A stretch of DNA of 64,000 nt, taken from assembly GCA_015501585.1 (NCBI GenBank), contig JADNRY010000208.1, forward strand, positions 42,367 through 106,366, written 5' to 3'. The notes below the pieces were generated by a model. It was not told where the DNA came from. It searched no databases and saw nothing but the letters and a program-made list of their open reading frames with translations. Below, piece after piece: positions 31,698 through 43,048 of this stretch. The number at the start of each line of letters is the position of its first letter. The stretch's first letter is position 1. Position numbers and translations under genes: made by a program. This stretch comes from Rhodocollybia butyracea (lineage: Eukaryota; Basidiomycota; Agaricomycetes; Agaricales; Omphalotaceae).

Positions 31698-32247
31698 TAT
31701 CTGCACTCGAGCGTTAATCATATTGTCTAAACCACTTCACAAGACAGATACTATAACTGACCTTCGCGATTTGATTGTATAACAATTTCTTTTTTAGAAG
31801 CCCACGAAATTTCCGTAAATCTAATAAGCTTGGAGTAGTTTTTTTTAGAAATGCACAAAGTTTCCGTAAACTGAGAAACAGGAGGAGAGATCCTATTCCC
31901 GACGCAGATAGTACAAAACTGAACTGCTAGTTGTAACACAGAGTGAGCGTTCAGAATCTTTAGACGCTCATGCGACATAGTCACATGCCCATCCTACGTC
32001 AGTCACACAGTCACGCGACACTTCCTCATCGCTGAATGGTACTGCCCACTGCGTTGGAACTTTCGAGGATTTCCTCGAAACAAGCAGGTGCCAGCTCTCC
32101 GCGCTTGCCCTGCATACTATCCTATGGCTCTGTGTATCTCATGCACATGTTTCTTTAACGCCTGATGGTTCTATCAGATTCTAGGATTTAGCACTCTTCG
32201 ATACAGTGTATGACCTATGTATATTGACTATTGGACCGCTGTCTATG
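31698..32247. other. Gap between the 664-aa gene and the MYND gene
   Basis: Promoter side of the 664-aa gene. A near-repeat TTTCCGTAAA...TTTCCGTAAA lies near 31810-31875, beside T-runs. No gene seen. Confidence 0.4.
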
Positions 32248-33236
32248 CTACAACAACACCTGGCAATTGACTAAAACTTTCTCCGTATCATATGCCGACG
32301 GTCCCATTATATCCTCCAGGGCAATCGATCTTACCCTCGTAAAATACAGCGGAGCCACCCCTGGCGCGATCTCAACGTGGAACAGCGTCACTAAACCCAC
32401 CTTACCGCAATCTTCATGCCTCGAAATCAGATTATTCCTCGTTTTGGCTGAACCGTAACGAATAGATGATACCAATTTCCCTGTACCAGGAATGTATGCA
32501 AAGTCACTGTGGCTGAGCTGTACTCCGGGCCATTCAATTCCATCCTTCAGCCGGATGGTTATCTCCCAAGCAAACGCTCGTGTTGCTCTCTGAAATCGGC
32601 CTTGGAATTGTTCCTTCGTTTCTAAAGGACCTTTCCACCAGCCTTTTACTTGCTGATACCCAACGCGTGTGACTGCGAATGTCTCGCGTTGATATTTCAG
32701 TGCAAATTTTTCAGCACCGTCGAGAAGGTCCTGCAGCTCTTTCGAAGGCATTCTGTTGGCTTCCATGCACGATAGCTTGTGTGATGGCCAGTCATTTCTC
32801 TGGCACTCCGTACTCTAAACCAACTTGATTAGTAAATTATCGTAGAGTTCCTCGGGCTCACTCACACAGTACGACTTGGACTTGCACTTGCTGCACTTCT
32901 TCCAGTTTTTTGTCAGCGCTTTCTGGCATCCTTGACAGCGCTAGGTTCTGCATCCTCAGTTGACTTTCCAAAATATACTTTTCGTTGAAACGTACCACTA
33001 TATCGACAGTAACAGACATCGCGGGTGTTCTGGAGATGAGTTAATGAACGATAAATCGCACACCCAGCGCAGCACGATATTGCTGGTCTGGAGCATTCCC
33101 ATGGCAAGTTATTAGTTAATGAACACAAAATCGCACAGCCAGGGCAGCACGATCTTGCTGGCCTGGAGCATAATTCACATGGTAAGATATTACTGCCTTC
33201 TCTCTTTCTACGCTTCTCTTCCTTGGGGTAAGCCAT
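32248..33236 (-). CDS. MYND zinc-finger protein, copy A
   Basis: The supported exons are about 32940-32866 and 32814-32248 on the minus strand, split by a 51-bp intron inside the finger. Spliced, they read CQGCQKALTKNWKKCSKCKS, then KSYCSTECQRNDWPSHKLSC, matching the MYND pattern with all eight Cys/His ligands. MYND fingers mediate protein-protein contacts in transcription-related and other proteins. The C-terminal 170 residues have no recognised domain. The N-terminal part is less certain: an open frame from 33236 carries a duplicated Cys-rich motif (CSRPARSCCPGCA / CSRPAISCCAGCA), but its junction to the finger exon needs an unconfirmed intron near 32990-32940. Confidence 0.65.
33041..33191. 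repeat. 75-bp tandem duplication
   Basis: Two units (33041-33115 and 33116-33191) sharing TTAATGAAC, CAGCACGAT and CTGGAGCAT. On the minus strand they encode the duplicated Cys-rich motif next to the MYND finger. Confidence 0.65.
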
Positions 33237-33279
33237 ATTCTTTGTACATGCTCACTTGGTATAGCTACTCACTATTGTT

Positions 33280-34865
33280 ATGCCTAGTTCTCATAGCACT
33301 ATGGCTGTGTATCAACCTCGCGGTCTTGCAAACGAGCTATTTCGCCTCATCGCCGAAGAAGCAGGCCCCCAGGTCATCACTCAAGCGCTCCCAGCATCCA
33401 AATTTATTTATAACATGTTCATGCCTTTTGTCTACGAGAGTCCGCCTCCTTCGGCCTTGAAAACCCTTGCTCTCCTTGACAAGGAGCGTAAACCGCTTCG
33501 ACAAAGCCACCCCGCAGCATTTGTGAAAAGGCTTTCCATTTCGGGAAAGGGCTGGAATGCAGATGAGCTCAAGACCGCAATACAGCACGCACTTCAAAAT
33601 ATTGAGCTTCACAACCCTGACTGCCGCCTTCAGTCATTTTCTGTAGCATGTGCCAACTATGCGTTACCCATCGTCCTGCCCTGCGCTGCCAACTCTTTGC
33701 TTTCTCTCAAGGAACTTGAGCTTTACATATCTTACCCCACACTCTGCACCCGTGCGTGTGTCTCCTTAGTGGTATGTTCTCATCCAATCTGGTTGAACTG
33801 TCTGGTTTATTTTGTCCAATTGAATAGACGTCCCTCTTTGCGCCGGGGCTTGAGAAGGTGACTCTCGCCCTGCCGCGTGCATTTTCGCTTCGTGAGTATC
33901 CACTCTTGTGTTCATTGATGTGGCCTGATGGATGACTGTAGCGCGTTTTGCTACTATAGCAACACTTTTAAAATCGTTATGCGATATCGCTAGTCAGAGC
34001 CTTACCCAGCTTGAATTCCACGTCCCATCTCTCCAAGGGAATAGCGACCTGCACTCCAAGCTTCCCGCTCTGTTGAGTGACGTGACATTTGTGTTTCCTC
34101 ATCTGAAAAAGCTCGTCTACATTGCTGAAGGACACTACTTTTCCCTAGTCCCTTTTCTCCAACGCCATCCGCTTATCACAGAGCTCCGATACTTCGTTAA
34201 CTGCCCTCCTGATATCTCTTCGCTGCTGGAGGAACGTCACCTGCTTCCCAATCTCTCACGATTACATACGTATATCCACGATGCCCTCTGTTTCACAGAG
34301 ATTGAGCATACCGCGAAGTCTGTGCCGCATCAACTGGTAGCTTTACAAGTAAAGCTCAGCAAGTTCAGCAACTCCGTTGATCCAGGGCTAAATAAACTTC
34401 AAAAACATTTAATGCCGATCGAGACACTGCGATACCTTTGCATCGATGATCCTCTATTATTCGGAGGATTTAGCTATCAGACTGCTGTCGCCTTTATCCA
34501 GGCATGCCCTCGCTTGATCGAGTTTAAAATCTTTGGAAAAGCTGAATGGTTTCTGCACAAATCTCAGGTATGCTTTCTTTCTCTGCGCTCCAATTGTTAT
34601 TCATTATTGCTTTAAGGAGATTACCGGTATCTTGACGACCTGCATAAATTCTCTCCATGAGCTATGCTTTCTGTCCATTCGCACCGAGTGGTATATTTAC
34701 GACGTGGCCGAGCGCTTCGAAAGGGCCATACAGGCAGCAAAACCAACGTTTATTTTCCACTCAAATCGCCGTGTACACATTCAGGCTGTCCGAACGTTCG
34801 ACGAGGGCGAGCCGGTTTGGTCGTATCTGCTTATAGGTTCCCCTCAGTTACCAAATATGCTCTAA
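33280..34865 (+). CDS. F-box/LRR-like protein of the 25-kb unit (476 aa), copy A
   Basis: Four exons, 33280-33771, 33828-33891, 33942-34567 and 34617-34865, with introns of 49-56 bp; the phases fit and give 476 residues (469 if the ATG at 33301 is used). The N-terminus (LANELFRLIAEEAGP) resembles the first helix of an F-box. The rest has irregular leucine-rich segments such as LSLKELELYISYP and FPHLKKLVYIAEG, typical of agaricomycete F-box-like/LRR proteins. If so, it would be a substrate adaptor for SCF ubiquitin ligases. The F-box is weak, so this is tentative. A polyA-type AAATAAAC lies 50 bp after the stop. Confidence 0.6.
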
Positions 34866-35238
34866 GTTTCTATTCAGTATATCTATTGACGTTTTGTATA
34901 CATATTTGCATACAAATAAACTTTTGGTTTCGGTTTCAATGTTCGTTTGATTGACTTAAGGGGAAGCGATCCTCGGAAAAAATGTAGGTGCTAGCCTGTA
35001 TTAGGCCTAGTGTTTTTAAGTTGTTTTTACTGTATTTTTATCTATTAACTCCACGAACCACATTCCGCATTCCGAACTGTTCCGAAGCGCTTAGCTTCTA
35101 GGGCGCTCATTCTCTGATTGTTTACCATCATGTAGCACGAACTCGATTCTGCTGCTGGTACAAGGGCTTCGTCCCTCAACCATGGTGTCCTAGACTATGA
35201 TCTATGTATATTTTAGAACTACTTGACAATATACGCTA
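34866..35238. other. Gap between convergent genes
   Basis: 3' flanks of the F-box-like gene and the 763-aa gene. T-rich stretches; nothing else recognised. Confidence 0.4.
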
Positions 35239-38043
35239 TCAATTGGAATGTGAAGGCCCTGCCTGGTTGTGCTCCTCGTCATAGATTTTCCATGGCTGAG
35301 CCGTTTCAAACAGCTCCTTCCGCGTCTGATAATCAGCAAGCTCCGGTGTTTGTAAAAACTCGATCTGACGGCTAATGCGGTCTCGAAGGCCTTGAAGACG
35401 CTGGACATCCGTAATTCGCCTTGACCATCTTCCCTCGTTGTCCCTGGCAAACCTCCAGATGTCATCCAGGCACCATGTGCTTTCGGCTCTGACCTGAAGA
35501 AGAATTAACTCCCTCATACGGGGATGCATATAATGTGACCTCCACCCTTCGGTGACCATCTGGCCCTTCACCACCGAAGAAATTTTACCTGTCTTGAAAA
35601 GGTAGAACTCCAAAACAGCGTTCTCCCGGTGACACCCGCAATTCAAGATGTGTTCTAAATTTTCTGGTCTTTTAACGTTGGGCCTGCAGCTGCGATATGG
35701 GGTTCCAGTAACTGTCCAGTCCCTAGTCGAACCGTCTTCGTCATTTTCCTTCGTAGTTCTTTGGTGAGAGTGTTGGAGACACCGCACGTTCCCGGCCTCA
35801 GTCATTAGAATATGAAGAGATAGCGAGTAACAAATACTGGCGCACTCAGGAACAAAATTGTCGACATTCCTCATGAGGCGCCGGTATTCTTTCGGGACAG
35901 TAGTCTGCTTGAAGCGCCACTCAACGAGAGCTTGTCTTGCGGCCTCTAGATAGGGAGACACATCAGTAGCTGGCTAGCAATGGTCAACTATAAGCATACC
36001 TCTCATAGCGGGGTCCCTTGCGTTTTCAAGGTCTTTCTCCCCTGTTGGCTCTGTTTAGTTTTCATGACACCCGGGGACAACACCAGAAACAACTCACGTT
36101 CTCTACGCGTTTCTGTCTCTTCCTTTTCCTTCTTCTGCTTTCTCTTTGGCGCTGTCTTGGCCTCCGGCTCAGTAGCTGTTTTTGGAACGACATCGATCTG
36201 ATTATAGGTATGCCCGGTGGACCCCATCAATGTCGATCCATACGAGCCGTCCTCGATTTTCACTACCAAATCCCATCAGCAGTGTTATAGTTAATGCATG
36301 AAAGCCAACTTACATAAACCGCCGAAGAGGCTATCGCGGTTGACTTGGCCCATAGCACCAAAATTGGATTCACCCACACCGCCGAAGAGGTTATCGCGGT
36401 TGACTTGACCCATAGCACCAAAATTGGATTCACCCACTCTGTGCGCTAATCGGAGCAGGTAAATATCCACTTCTTTGATGACCAGACTAAGGCTCACCAC
36501 AGGTAGTATCGCCACTTCCACCTCCTTTGTGCGCTAACAGGGAAAGCATTAATCAATGACTAATACTGACTAGACCATGGGACTCACTCTCGACCGTGCT
36601 GTTATCTTTCGCATCATTCCAAGGCAAGGCTGGGCGTTCCATCCCAAACGATGGCTCAAGCGGCTTATGCCTCCAGTCCAACAACATCCCGCGGCTCACA
36701 GGCTGATCGAGACCAGCTCTGGTTCCGAAGCCGGCGTCAACCTGCTTCATAAAAGCATTGAACGTGGTGCGCACGTAGTCGACAGTGTTATTCGTGTTCG
36801 CCGGGACAGGTTCAACCAAGTTCGAGACCTCGACAGTAACTGCTATTGTCCCATTAGTTGACTAGCACATAGCTCTGACAGCTTAATACACGTACTGTCC
36901 TCTCCTGTGGTAATTTTAGCCATTCCAGTATCCACGGGCATCTCATTGGCAGGCCTTTGAGCTTCATCTAAGGTGATGGAAGACTCCGTCCCCGTCTCTC
37001 CCCTTTCAACGCCATCCTGCGTAGAGTAACCGAAAGCCGGACGCAAGTGTTCGGAAGAGTTACTTGTGTTCGTCAAGCCTTGCTCATTCAAATTGGGGAC
37101 CTCTCCTTCCATACTGATATCAGCAGGAGTGAGTGGACCGACTTTGACTTCGACGCTACCTGCTAATTGTCTTATTAGTTGACTACAGTTTGAAAGTTTG
37201 TTCATGTACCGTCCTCTAATGAAGCGATTTTAGTTGGCCCAACATCCGCCTTATGGCTGTCAACTTCAGTGCCATCTTGGGCAGTGTGAGCTTCAGTCGT
37301 TGTATGGTCTACATCAATATGGGAAGGAGTGGCTGGACCGGGTTCAACTTTCTCGCTTTCATGGGACACCTGTTGCCCATTGTAGATACTACCTGCTAAT
37401 TGTCTTATTCAGTCGACGAATGCACAGTTCTGACGGCCTGCTTCACGTACCGTCTACAATGCTATGGTTTAGCACCTCACTGCCAGATCCTCCAGAGTCA
37501 TTATGAATGCCGAGTACCTTGGCTGCAGTATCACCTTTTTCGACGTTGTCTTGGGTACCAGAAGCTTCGTCGACGTCCATAGCCTCGCCATCTCTGGGAA
37601 CGTCGACCATGGCTGTACCTTCGCCTTCATTCTCGTCTGTGCTAGTTGAGAAAACATTCGTTTCGTTAGAAAACCACACACCACTGACAGAAGTCAACGG
37701 GGAGCACTCTATTGAGAAATCTTCAGGGGTTTGAACTTTAAAGCACTTCAGCAACTATGGACTGACCTTTTACAGTGTTATTGTTGAGTGCTGCTCTTGC
37801 CGCCAGGAGTTCACTTTCAATTTTGACAAGATTGCGTTCCAGAGTAGCCAATCCTGATCTACGGGTTGAAGCCTTTCTGGCTTCGACTTTTACCCGTTGG
37901 GCATCCCTCTTTTTCTCCAGTTCTTGGATAACTGCCGAATCATCGACACTCAGCAAATGTCAGCTACGCGGTCCAGAAATGCTGCACTTACGAATTTCTG
38001 GTTCAACTTCAACTTTCTGAATCTTCGTTCTGCGTGGAGGCAT
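35239..38043 (-). CDS. Modular acidic protein (763 aa, 11 exons), copy A
   Basis: Exons on the minus strand: 38043-37992, 37931-37767, 37735-37451, 37392-37210, 37159-36896, 36839-36588, 36533-36498, 36445-36314, 36262-36098, 36050-36000, 35945-35239. Phases are consistent and give 763 residues. The protein starts MPPRRTKIQK and has a coiled coil (about residues 18-70). Acidic, Ser/Thr-rich modules follow, one per exon (exons 3-6), each opening with a V/I-rich start. Then come two 20-residue repeats, a Lys-rich likely nuclear signal (KRKQKKEKEE) and a 235-residue C-terminal domain with Cys/His residues (NLEHILNCGCH). No known family. Nuclear location is inferred from the basic stretches. The introns between modules are themselves similar. 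Confidence 0.6.
36319..36438. repeat. 60-bp coding repeat, two copies
   Basis: Units 36319-36378 and 36379-36438 differ at a few bases and encode VGESNFGAMGQVNRDNLFGG and its near copy within exon 8 of the 763-aa protein. Confidence 0.8.
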
Positions 38044-38314
38044 GACAACTGGCTATGTACAGCGAAATAATGCTGCGACAAGTTTTTATTCTATAACGCG
38101 AATTTTCGCTGTCACGCAATCCATTATTCATGTTTTTTTTGACTAAATCGAGTTGTTTCTTTTACGCATTGAAAGGATCTTGCTCAGCCCGATTTGGACC
38201 ACATTCAGGATCCGCTCCAGGCCAGCTTACTTGTGCTGTTACCTCCCTGCCACGATGCAAACAAGTCACCAACTGATCCATTTTTCCCTGCTTTCTCTCT
38301 CTCTCTCTCTCAGA

Positions 38315-39297
38315 ATGTCATCTGCGACCTCCGAGACATCCAAGCTGAAAAGCTCCAAACACAGACGCTACTATCAACAGTGAGTCTTTCTGCTTCGTTC
38401 TAACGTCTTTCTTTCTTGAATCTTCCTTTGCTGAACAGACATTTGGAACATCGCCGTGCGCAGTCCCGCCAATACCAGCAGGAGAAGAGGGACCGAGACA
38501 ACTTCTGCAAAGTCTATGGGATTCCTAACGAAAAAAGTCCCCCGCCTCGAAAGCGGAGGACCATACACACTAGCGGCGGTTCTTTGGAGCCTTGTCGGGT
38601 GGATGAAGGAGTACAGGTGGATTCGCTGTCACCAACTCTCGGGTCGTACCATCGCTTGACCGACCTACGAGTCCGGTTTGATGAATGGGGTGACGGCGGT
38701 GTTGATCATTGGAAGGACTATCAAATAGTGTACCCGCCATTGCAAACCCATTTGCAACACGGAGCTCATCTTGCGATAGAGTGTTACCAGCTATCCGATG
38801 AGTTCCTACCCAACAATCCGCTGGATCTTGTCATGTTCTACAGAACCATCGTCAACATGGCGTACTCAATTGGCCGTCTTCGTGCTCAAATCGTCTTTGA
38901 GTGCTCACCCGAGGGTATGCGCTGTACGATTACGCAACCCAACATCACTTCTCCTCTTTCTACATTTGACGACGAGCGGCTGGATTGTCACACTGAGGAG
39001 TTCTACCAGAAGAAGTTCTTACCGCTGCATAATAAGTCCAAGCGGTTTATCTCAAAGTCCTCGAGAGTTGGTATGGAGGACGGGCCTCCGCCTCGTACAA
39101 TTGGAGAGGAAAAACTCCAGGAGCGCATCTCATCGGGCCATTTAATGTTCCGACAGTGGTGGTTCCTGCTAGATAAGGCAGGTAACGTCTTTCGTGATGA
39201 AGAGTTCACTCGTATTATGTTTAAAGAAGCTTCGTGTAGTGTGTATCTCTTGGGAGAAGTTGTTAGTAGGTTGGAGGCAGCTGTCATGGCTATTTAA
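38315..39297 (+). CDS. Basic N-terminus protein of unknown function (307 aa), copy A
   Basis: Two exons, 38315-38379 and 38439-39297, with a 59-bp intron; 307 residues. The start lies just after a CT-rich tract. The N-terminal 45 residues are strongly basic and glutamine-rich (HRRYYQQHLEHRRAQSRQYQ), like a bZIP basic region without an obvious leucine zipper after it. The remaining 250 residues are a globular domain I do not recognise (DHWKDYQIVYPPLQTHLQH, LMFRQWWFLLDKAGN). DNA binding is possible from the basic region only. It is divergently placed against the 763-aa gene, about 270 bp apart. AATAAA follows the stop. Confidence 0.6.
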
Positions 39298-39352
39298 TAG
39301 TATAGACACTGAATTCTCAATAAATGTATATATTTTCCTGCTGTAAACTAAT

Positions 39353-39545
39353 CGGTGACCGTGAATTGGCGACTGTGAGTGGATGACTGAATTGGCGACG
39401 GTGAATTTAGGTTGGCGACGTGAATTGGCGACGGTTGGCGACGGTTGGCGACGAAAATTAGCGACGGTGAGTTTTGGTTGGCGACGTGAATTGGCGACGG
39501 TTGGCGACGAAAATTAGCAACGTGAAAGCAAGTTGGTGGAGTAGT
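39353..39545. repeat. Minisatellite of TTGGCGACG-type units
   Basis: Some ten copies of TTGGCGACG embedded in two larger units of roughly 65 bp (GTGAATTGGCGACGG..., AAAATTAGCGACG). Just after the 307-aa gene. A minus-strand frame through it is a by-product of the repeat. Confidence 0.75.
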
Positions 39546-39849
39546 CGGCGATAGCAAGGCAGCACAAGAAGCTGCCTCCACCAAACAATTCCTCCCTCAT
39601 ATGGTATCGATGGGAGGAATTAGGACTCGATATATAATTAGAAATTGCCCATAAGTACAATGGCTCGATATGCATATATGGACGATATACGATCTTTTTC
39701 TTTTAGCTCCATATTTCGGTATTTCTATAAAATATTTGGATTTCAAATCAAGGAGTTTATGAAAATCTAATCCAAGGCAGGTTGGCCTCGCGCAAGAGGA
39801 AGAGGACGGGAGGTGTATTATTATCTACTGTCCCCTCATACTTGGAACG

Positions 39850-40090
39850 CATGAGTGGACAGTAGTACATCGCTAGGCATGTTAGACACATGCGATTAGG
39901 GAACATCGCTCGCTAGGAATGTTAGCTACGCTACATGTCATTAGGGAACATAAATGCGAGTATCGAACTTCGCTTGGAACGCAAGAGTGGACAGTGCATC
40001 GCTAGGCATGTTAGCCACATGCGATTAGGGAGTATCGCTCGCTAGTGATGTTAGCCACATGCAAGTGTCGAACATCGCTAGGAATGTCCT
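39850..40090. repeat. Degenerate tandem repeat ATCGCTAGG-ATGTTAGCCACATG
   Basis: Four to five units share ATCGCTAGGCATGTTAG, CACATGCGATTAGGG and GAACATCGCT. A larger block starting CTTGGAACGCA-GAGTGGACAG is repeated about 125 bp apart. Confidence 0.6.
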
Positions 40091-41429
40091 GTAACGGAAC
40101 ATCTTCCCTTTGCATCTCCCAATGCAGGTATCTCCGAACTTCGATGGGACAACCACATCTCAGTTTTTGACTCGGAGCTCCCAGAAGTAAGTATATGGAA
40201 TGCCTCCAGTAAGTGAAGTCCTTTCACTTGGGGAGCCCAAATCAATGGAACCAGCCCATCCCAGTTTTCAACTCGAAACTCAAACTAACCTCCAGGTAAA
40301 CAGGAGTGAGACTCAAAGTAGCGAAAGATTTTCGAAAGCTTCCATGACGCTAGCTAGTTCTTTCAGTGTAAGCATCTTTATTGAATATACGAGGCCTAAG
40401 ATATAACAATAGTGGCACTAGCCACCAGCCACCAGCTTGTTAACTGACTTGCCCACATACATATAGTACGAGCCACTGCTCAAGATTGGTCAAACTAATT
40501 CTGTGGATAACACATAAGCACGCGGACCCTAACCAACATGAGAAGTAAACAGACTGTTACACATTGCTCATCAACATTGAAGATAGTGTTTTTGAAGCGA
40601 CGATCGTGGATGAGCTTGATTACACAATCCACAAGGAGAAGATCTGGACCTCGTCTATAAACAAAAACAAGAGCGAGAAAAGCGGGGGGCTTTACGCACC
40701 AAGATCATTACCCATGTCGGTGACTCGCATCGCCAAAATCTCTGGCACTTCGTTGTCATCACAGACCTTCCCCATTATTTCCACATACTTTGTTTGTGGC
40801 TTGATAATCAGGAATTATTGGTGTCAACGCAACAAGGAAAGAAGAGAAAGCACTGACCTCACGATTGGCGGCGAGCATATGTACTATGACTTCCGATCTG
40901 TCGCTTGCAATCACAGTCATCTGGCCTGCATTTTTCGTGGCAATCCGACATGGCAATGTAACGAAAAGTCCTATAAACAAAGGCAGCAGCGATCCATTGA
41001 CTCTCGGGCTCAAACCTTCGTATTCTTTGATCGGCGCATGGATACTGGATTGGCTGACGGTGGGATTCATGGTACTTGAAGAGCAAAACACAATTTTAAT
41101 GCAGTCAGTTCAAAAATATATCACGTTGAGGAGGTGCAAACGAAATGAGGTTCCGACCCTGTTCAGCCCCTCAATAACAGAATCGAGCTCGCAGTTGATA
41201 TCATGCACTTGGATAAAAGGGAATATTGAGCGCAATATCGCAACACATCAGAAGCAACATACCTAATTGGTTCATGGTCCAGAAGTTGCAACCGTTCTTC
41301 GAATCACTCAAGGCCGATCTGCATCTGGTGGGTCAAAAAAATTCAAATCGCTGGATCTTACGAAGGGCCGCGTTCCAAAAGGAGTAGCTACTATTAGAAA
41401 GGATTCGATAATAATTCGACTACTACATA

Positions 41430-41640
41430 TGTCATTGGATCGCCTAAAAGACGGGATTTCCGAGTAGTCCTTGGTGACCATCCTGACCGTCGGTGAAGGG
41501 TGAAAGGATAGGGTGAAAGATAGTACGGAAACCAAAGGATCGCCTAGAATACGCAATTTCCGAGTAGTCCCTGGTGAGCGACCTAATCGGGCTGTCTGTG
41601 TGAAGGATAGGAAGATAGATCGGAAAGAAAGGTATTGCGC
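41430..41640. repeat. Two-unit repeat of about 105 bp
   Basis: GGATCGCCTAAAAGACG...TTTCCGAGTAGTCC and GGATCGCCTAGAATACG...TTTCCGAGTAGTCC start roughly 105 bp apart and share GTGAAGG-ATAGG ends. Confidence 0.55.
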
Positions 41641-43048
41641 CGAAAAGTAGGGTCTTCAAGCTGGTACGTGTGGCGTTGGCGTGGCTAATGACTATGTCAT
41701 TTACCGAGCTCCTTGCTTTATTCTAGCACAATATTTTTGGCAGGCCGCTTCCCTTGCAGATAGATTGCTACGACATAATGATATGACCATTAGGAAGATA
41801 GGAAGATGGTAAGGGAAGGTCAAGAATAGATCCGAAGGACTGTCAAGTCCTAGAAACAAATGAAATATGTCCGACTGGTCGTTGGCGGAGGGTCGCGCGA
41901 TGAAAATAGGGTCTCCGAGCGGATACATACAAATCGCCGATAGGCCAACACAGTCAATGATTGCTTCTTGCTGCCCCCCATGCAGCATCGTCATCAAGAA
42001 GCTTCACCGTTGTACAGATGACCCACAATCTGTTTTCCAGTGAACGCGGAGCCTTCAAAGCTTCAGCTTTGGGCGAGTAGTGTCCTGTAGTGTCACTGAC
42101 TGAATAGAATGAGACAGACTGGTTCAAATGGGGGTAAGCGGCATAGAATCAACATCATACAGCAAATATCTTACGTTTCCCCAGTCCTCTCTAATGTTGA
42201 TATCGCGGCTAGGTCCCTCCTCCCTACGAGACGTCCAGTGCCAAATTGATTCAAATATCATGAAACAACCCACGCCTTGTCACGGAGAGTCTAGAAACAG
42301 ACAACAGCCAAGTTTTCCACCAACCAAGGGCTGTCGTGCTCATGTTCGGCATTCCTGACATTCAGGTGAGTCAGACTCGGACACCGAATCTAGTGTGAGA
42401 CTGCAGCTGCAGGGCTCTGAAGGGCCATGAAATGGTTGTATCGTAGGTGCTGTGTTTAGCTCCATCCTTTTTTGAACAGGCGAAAAAAAAACCATATTCT
42501 TTCCAATTTACGACGAAATGTACTAATGCGGGTCCAACGCCCATACATACAACAAAAGTGGACCAAGCCCATTTCTGCGGAGCAGGAAGATCATACAAAC
42601 TGCCTGCTCGGAGAGGTAAGAAAAGAAGATGAGGGAAAGAAGGAAAGCAATACCATCAATGCCTTGTGACTTGAAACATTGATCGGGACGTCGGGCTAAA
42701 TGCTTGCCGAAAGATGATAAGATCAGAATTTACCGATAAAGCCGAAAATGGTAAGAAATGAATGAATTAGTGCGGAGCAGGCTACATCAAGGGCTACATG
42801 GTAAATAATAAAAATCGCTGGTAGACCAAAATGGTAAGTAACTACTACAAGCCAAGTCTCTTTGTATGATGAGATGATTGACGTGAGCGGTTCGCAGTCA
42901 AGTTAGACAAGAGAAAACTCGAGACTACTGCAAAATGTAATGAAGCAATACTGACCTATCGGTGAGTGTGCTGGATCAAGCATAATAAAGCTGAGAACAC
43001 TCACCTGATTGATGAGATATTTATATGGAAAAAATGCTCAGACACGTC

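Larger units (their letters stand above)
39298..43048. other. Long repeat-rich gap without supported genes
   Basis: Holds the three repeat blocks listed separately. Open frames near 40564-41266, 41701-41997 and 42371-42598 include hydrophobic stretches (for example WAWSTFVVCMGVGPALVHFV on the minus strand near 42530). They may be decayed membrane-protein exons, but they could not be joined into a gene. Confidence 0.4.

Noticed and set aside
39348..39584. Minus-strand ORF over the minisatellite
   Set aside because: Repetitive in the same period as the TTGGCGACG repeat, with no splice or domain support.
40564..42598. Possible multi-pass membrane gene
   Set aside because: Hydrophobic stretches exist on both strands, but no set of exons with consistent phase and motifs could be assembled.
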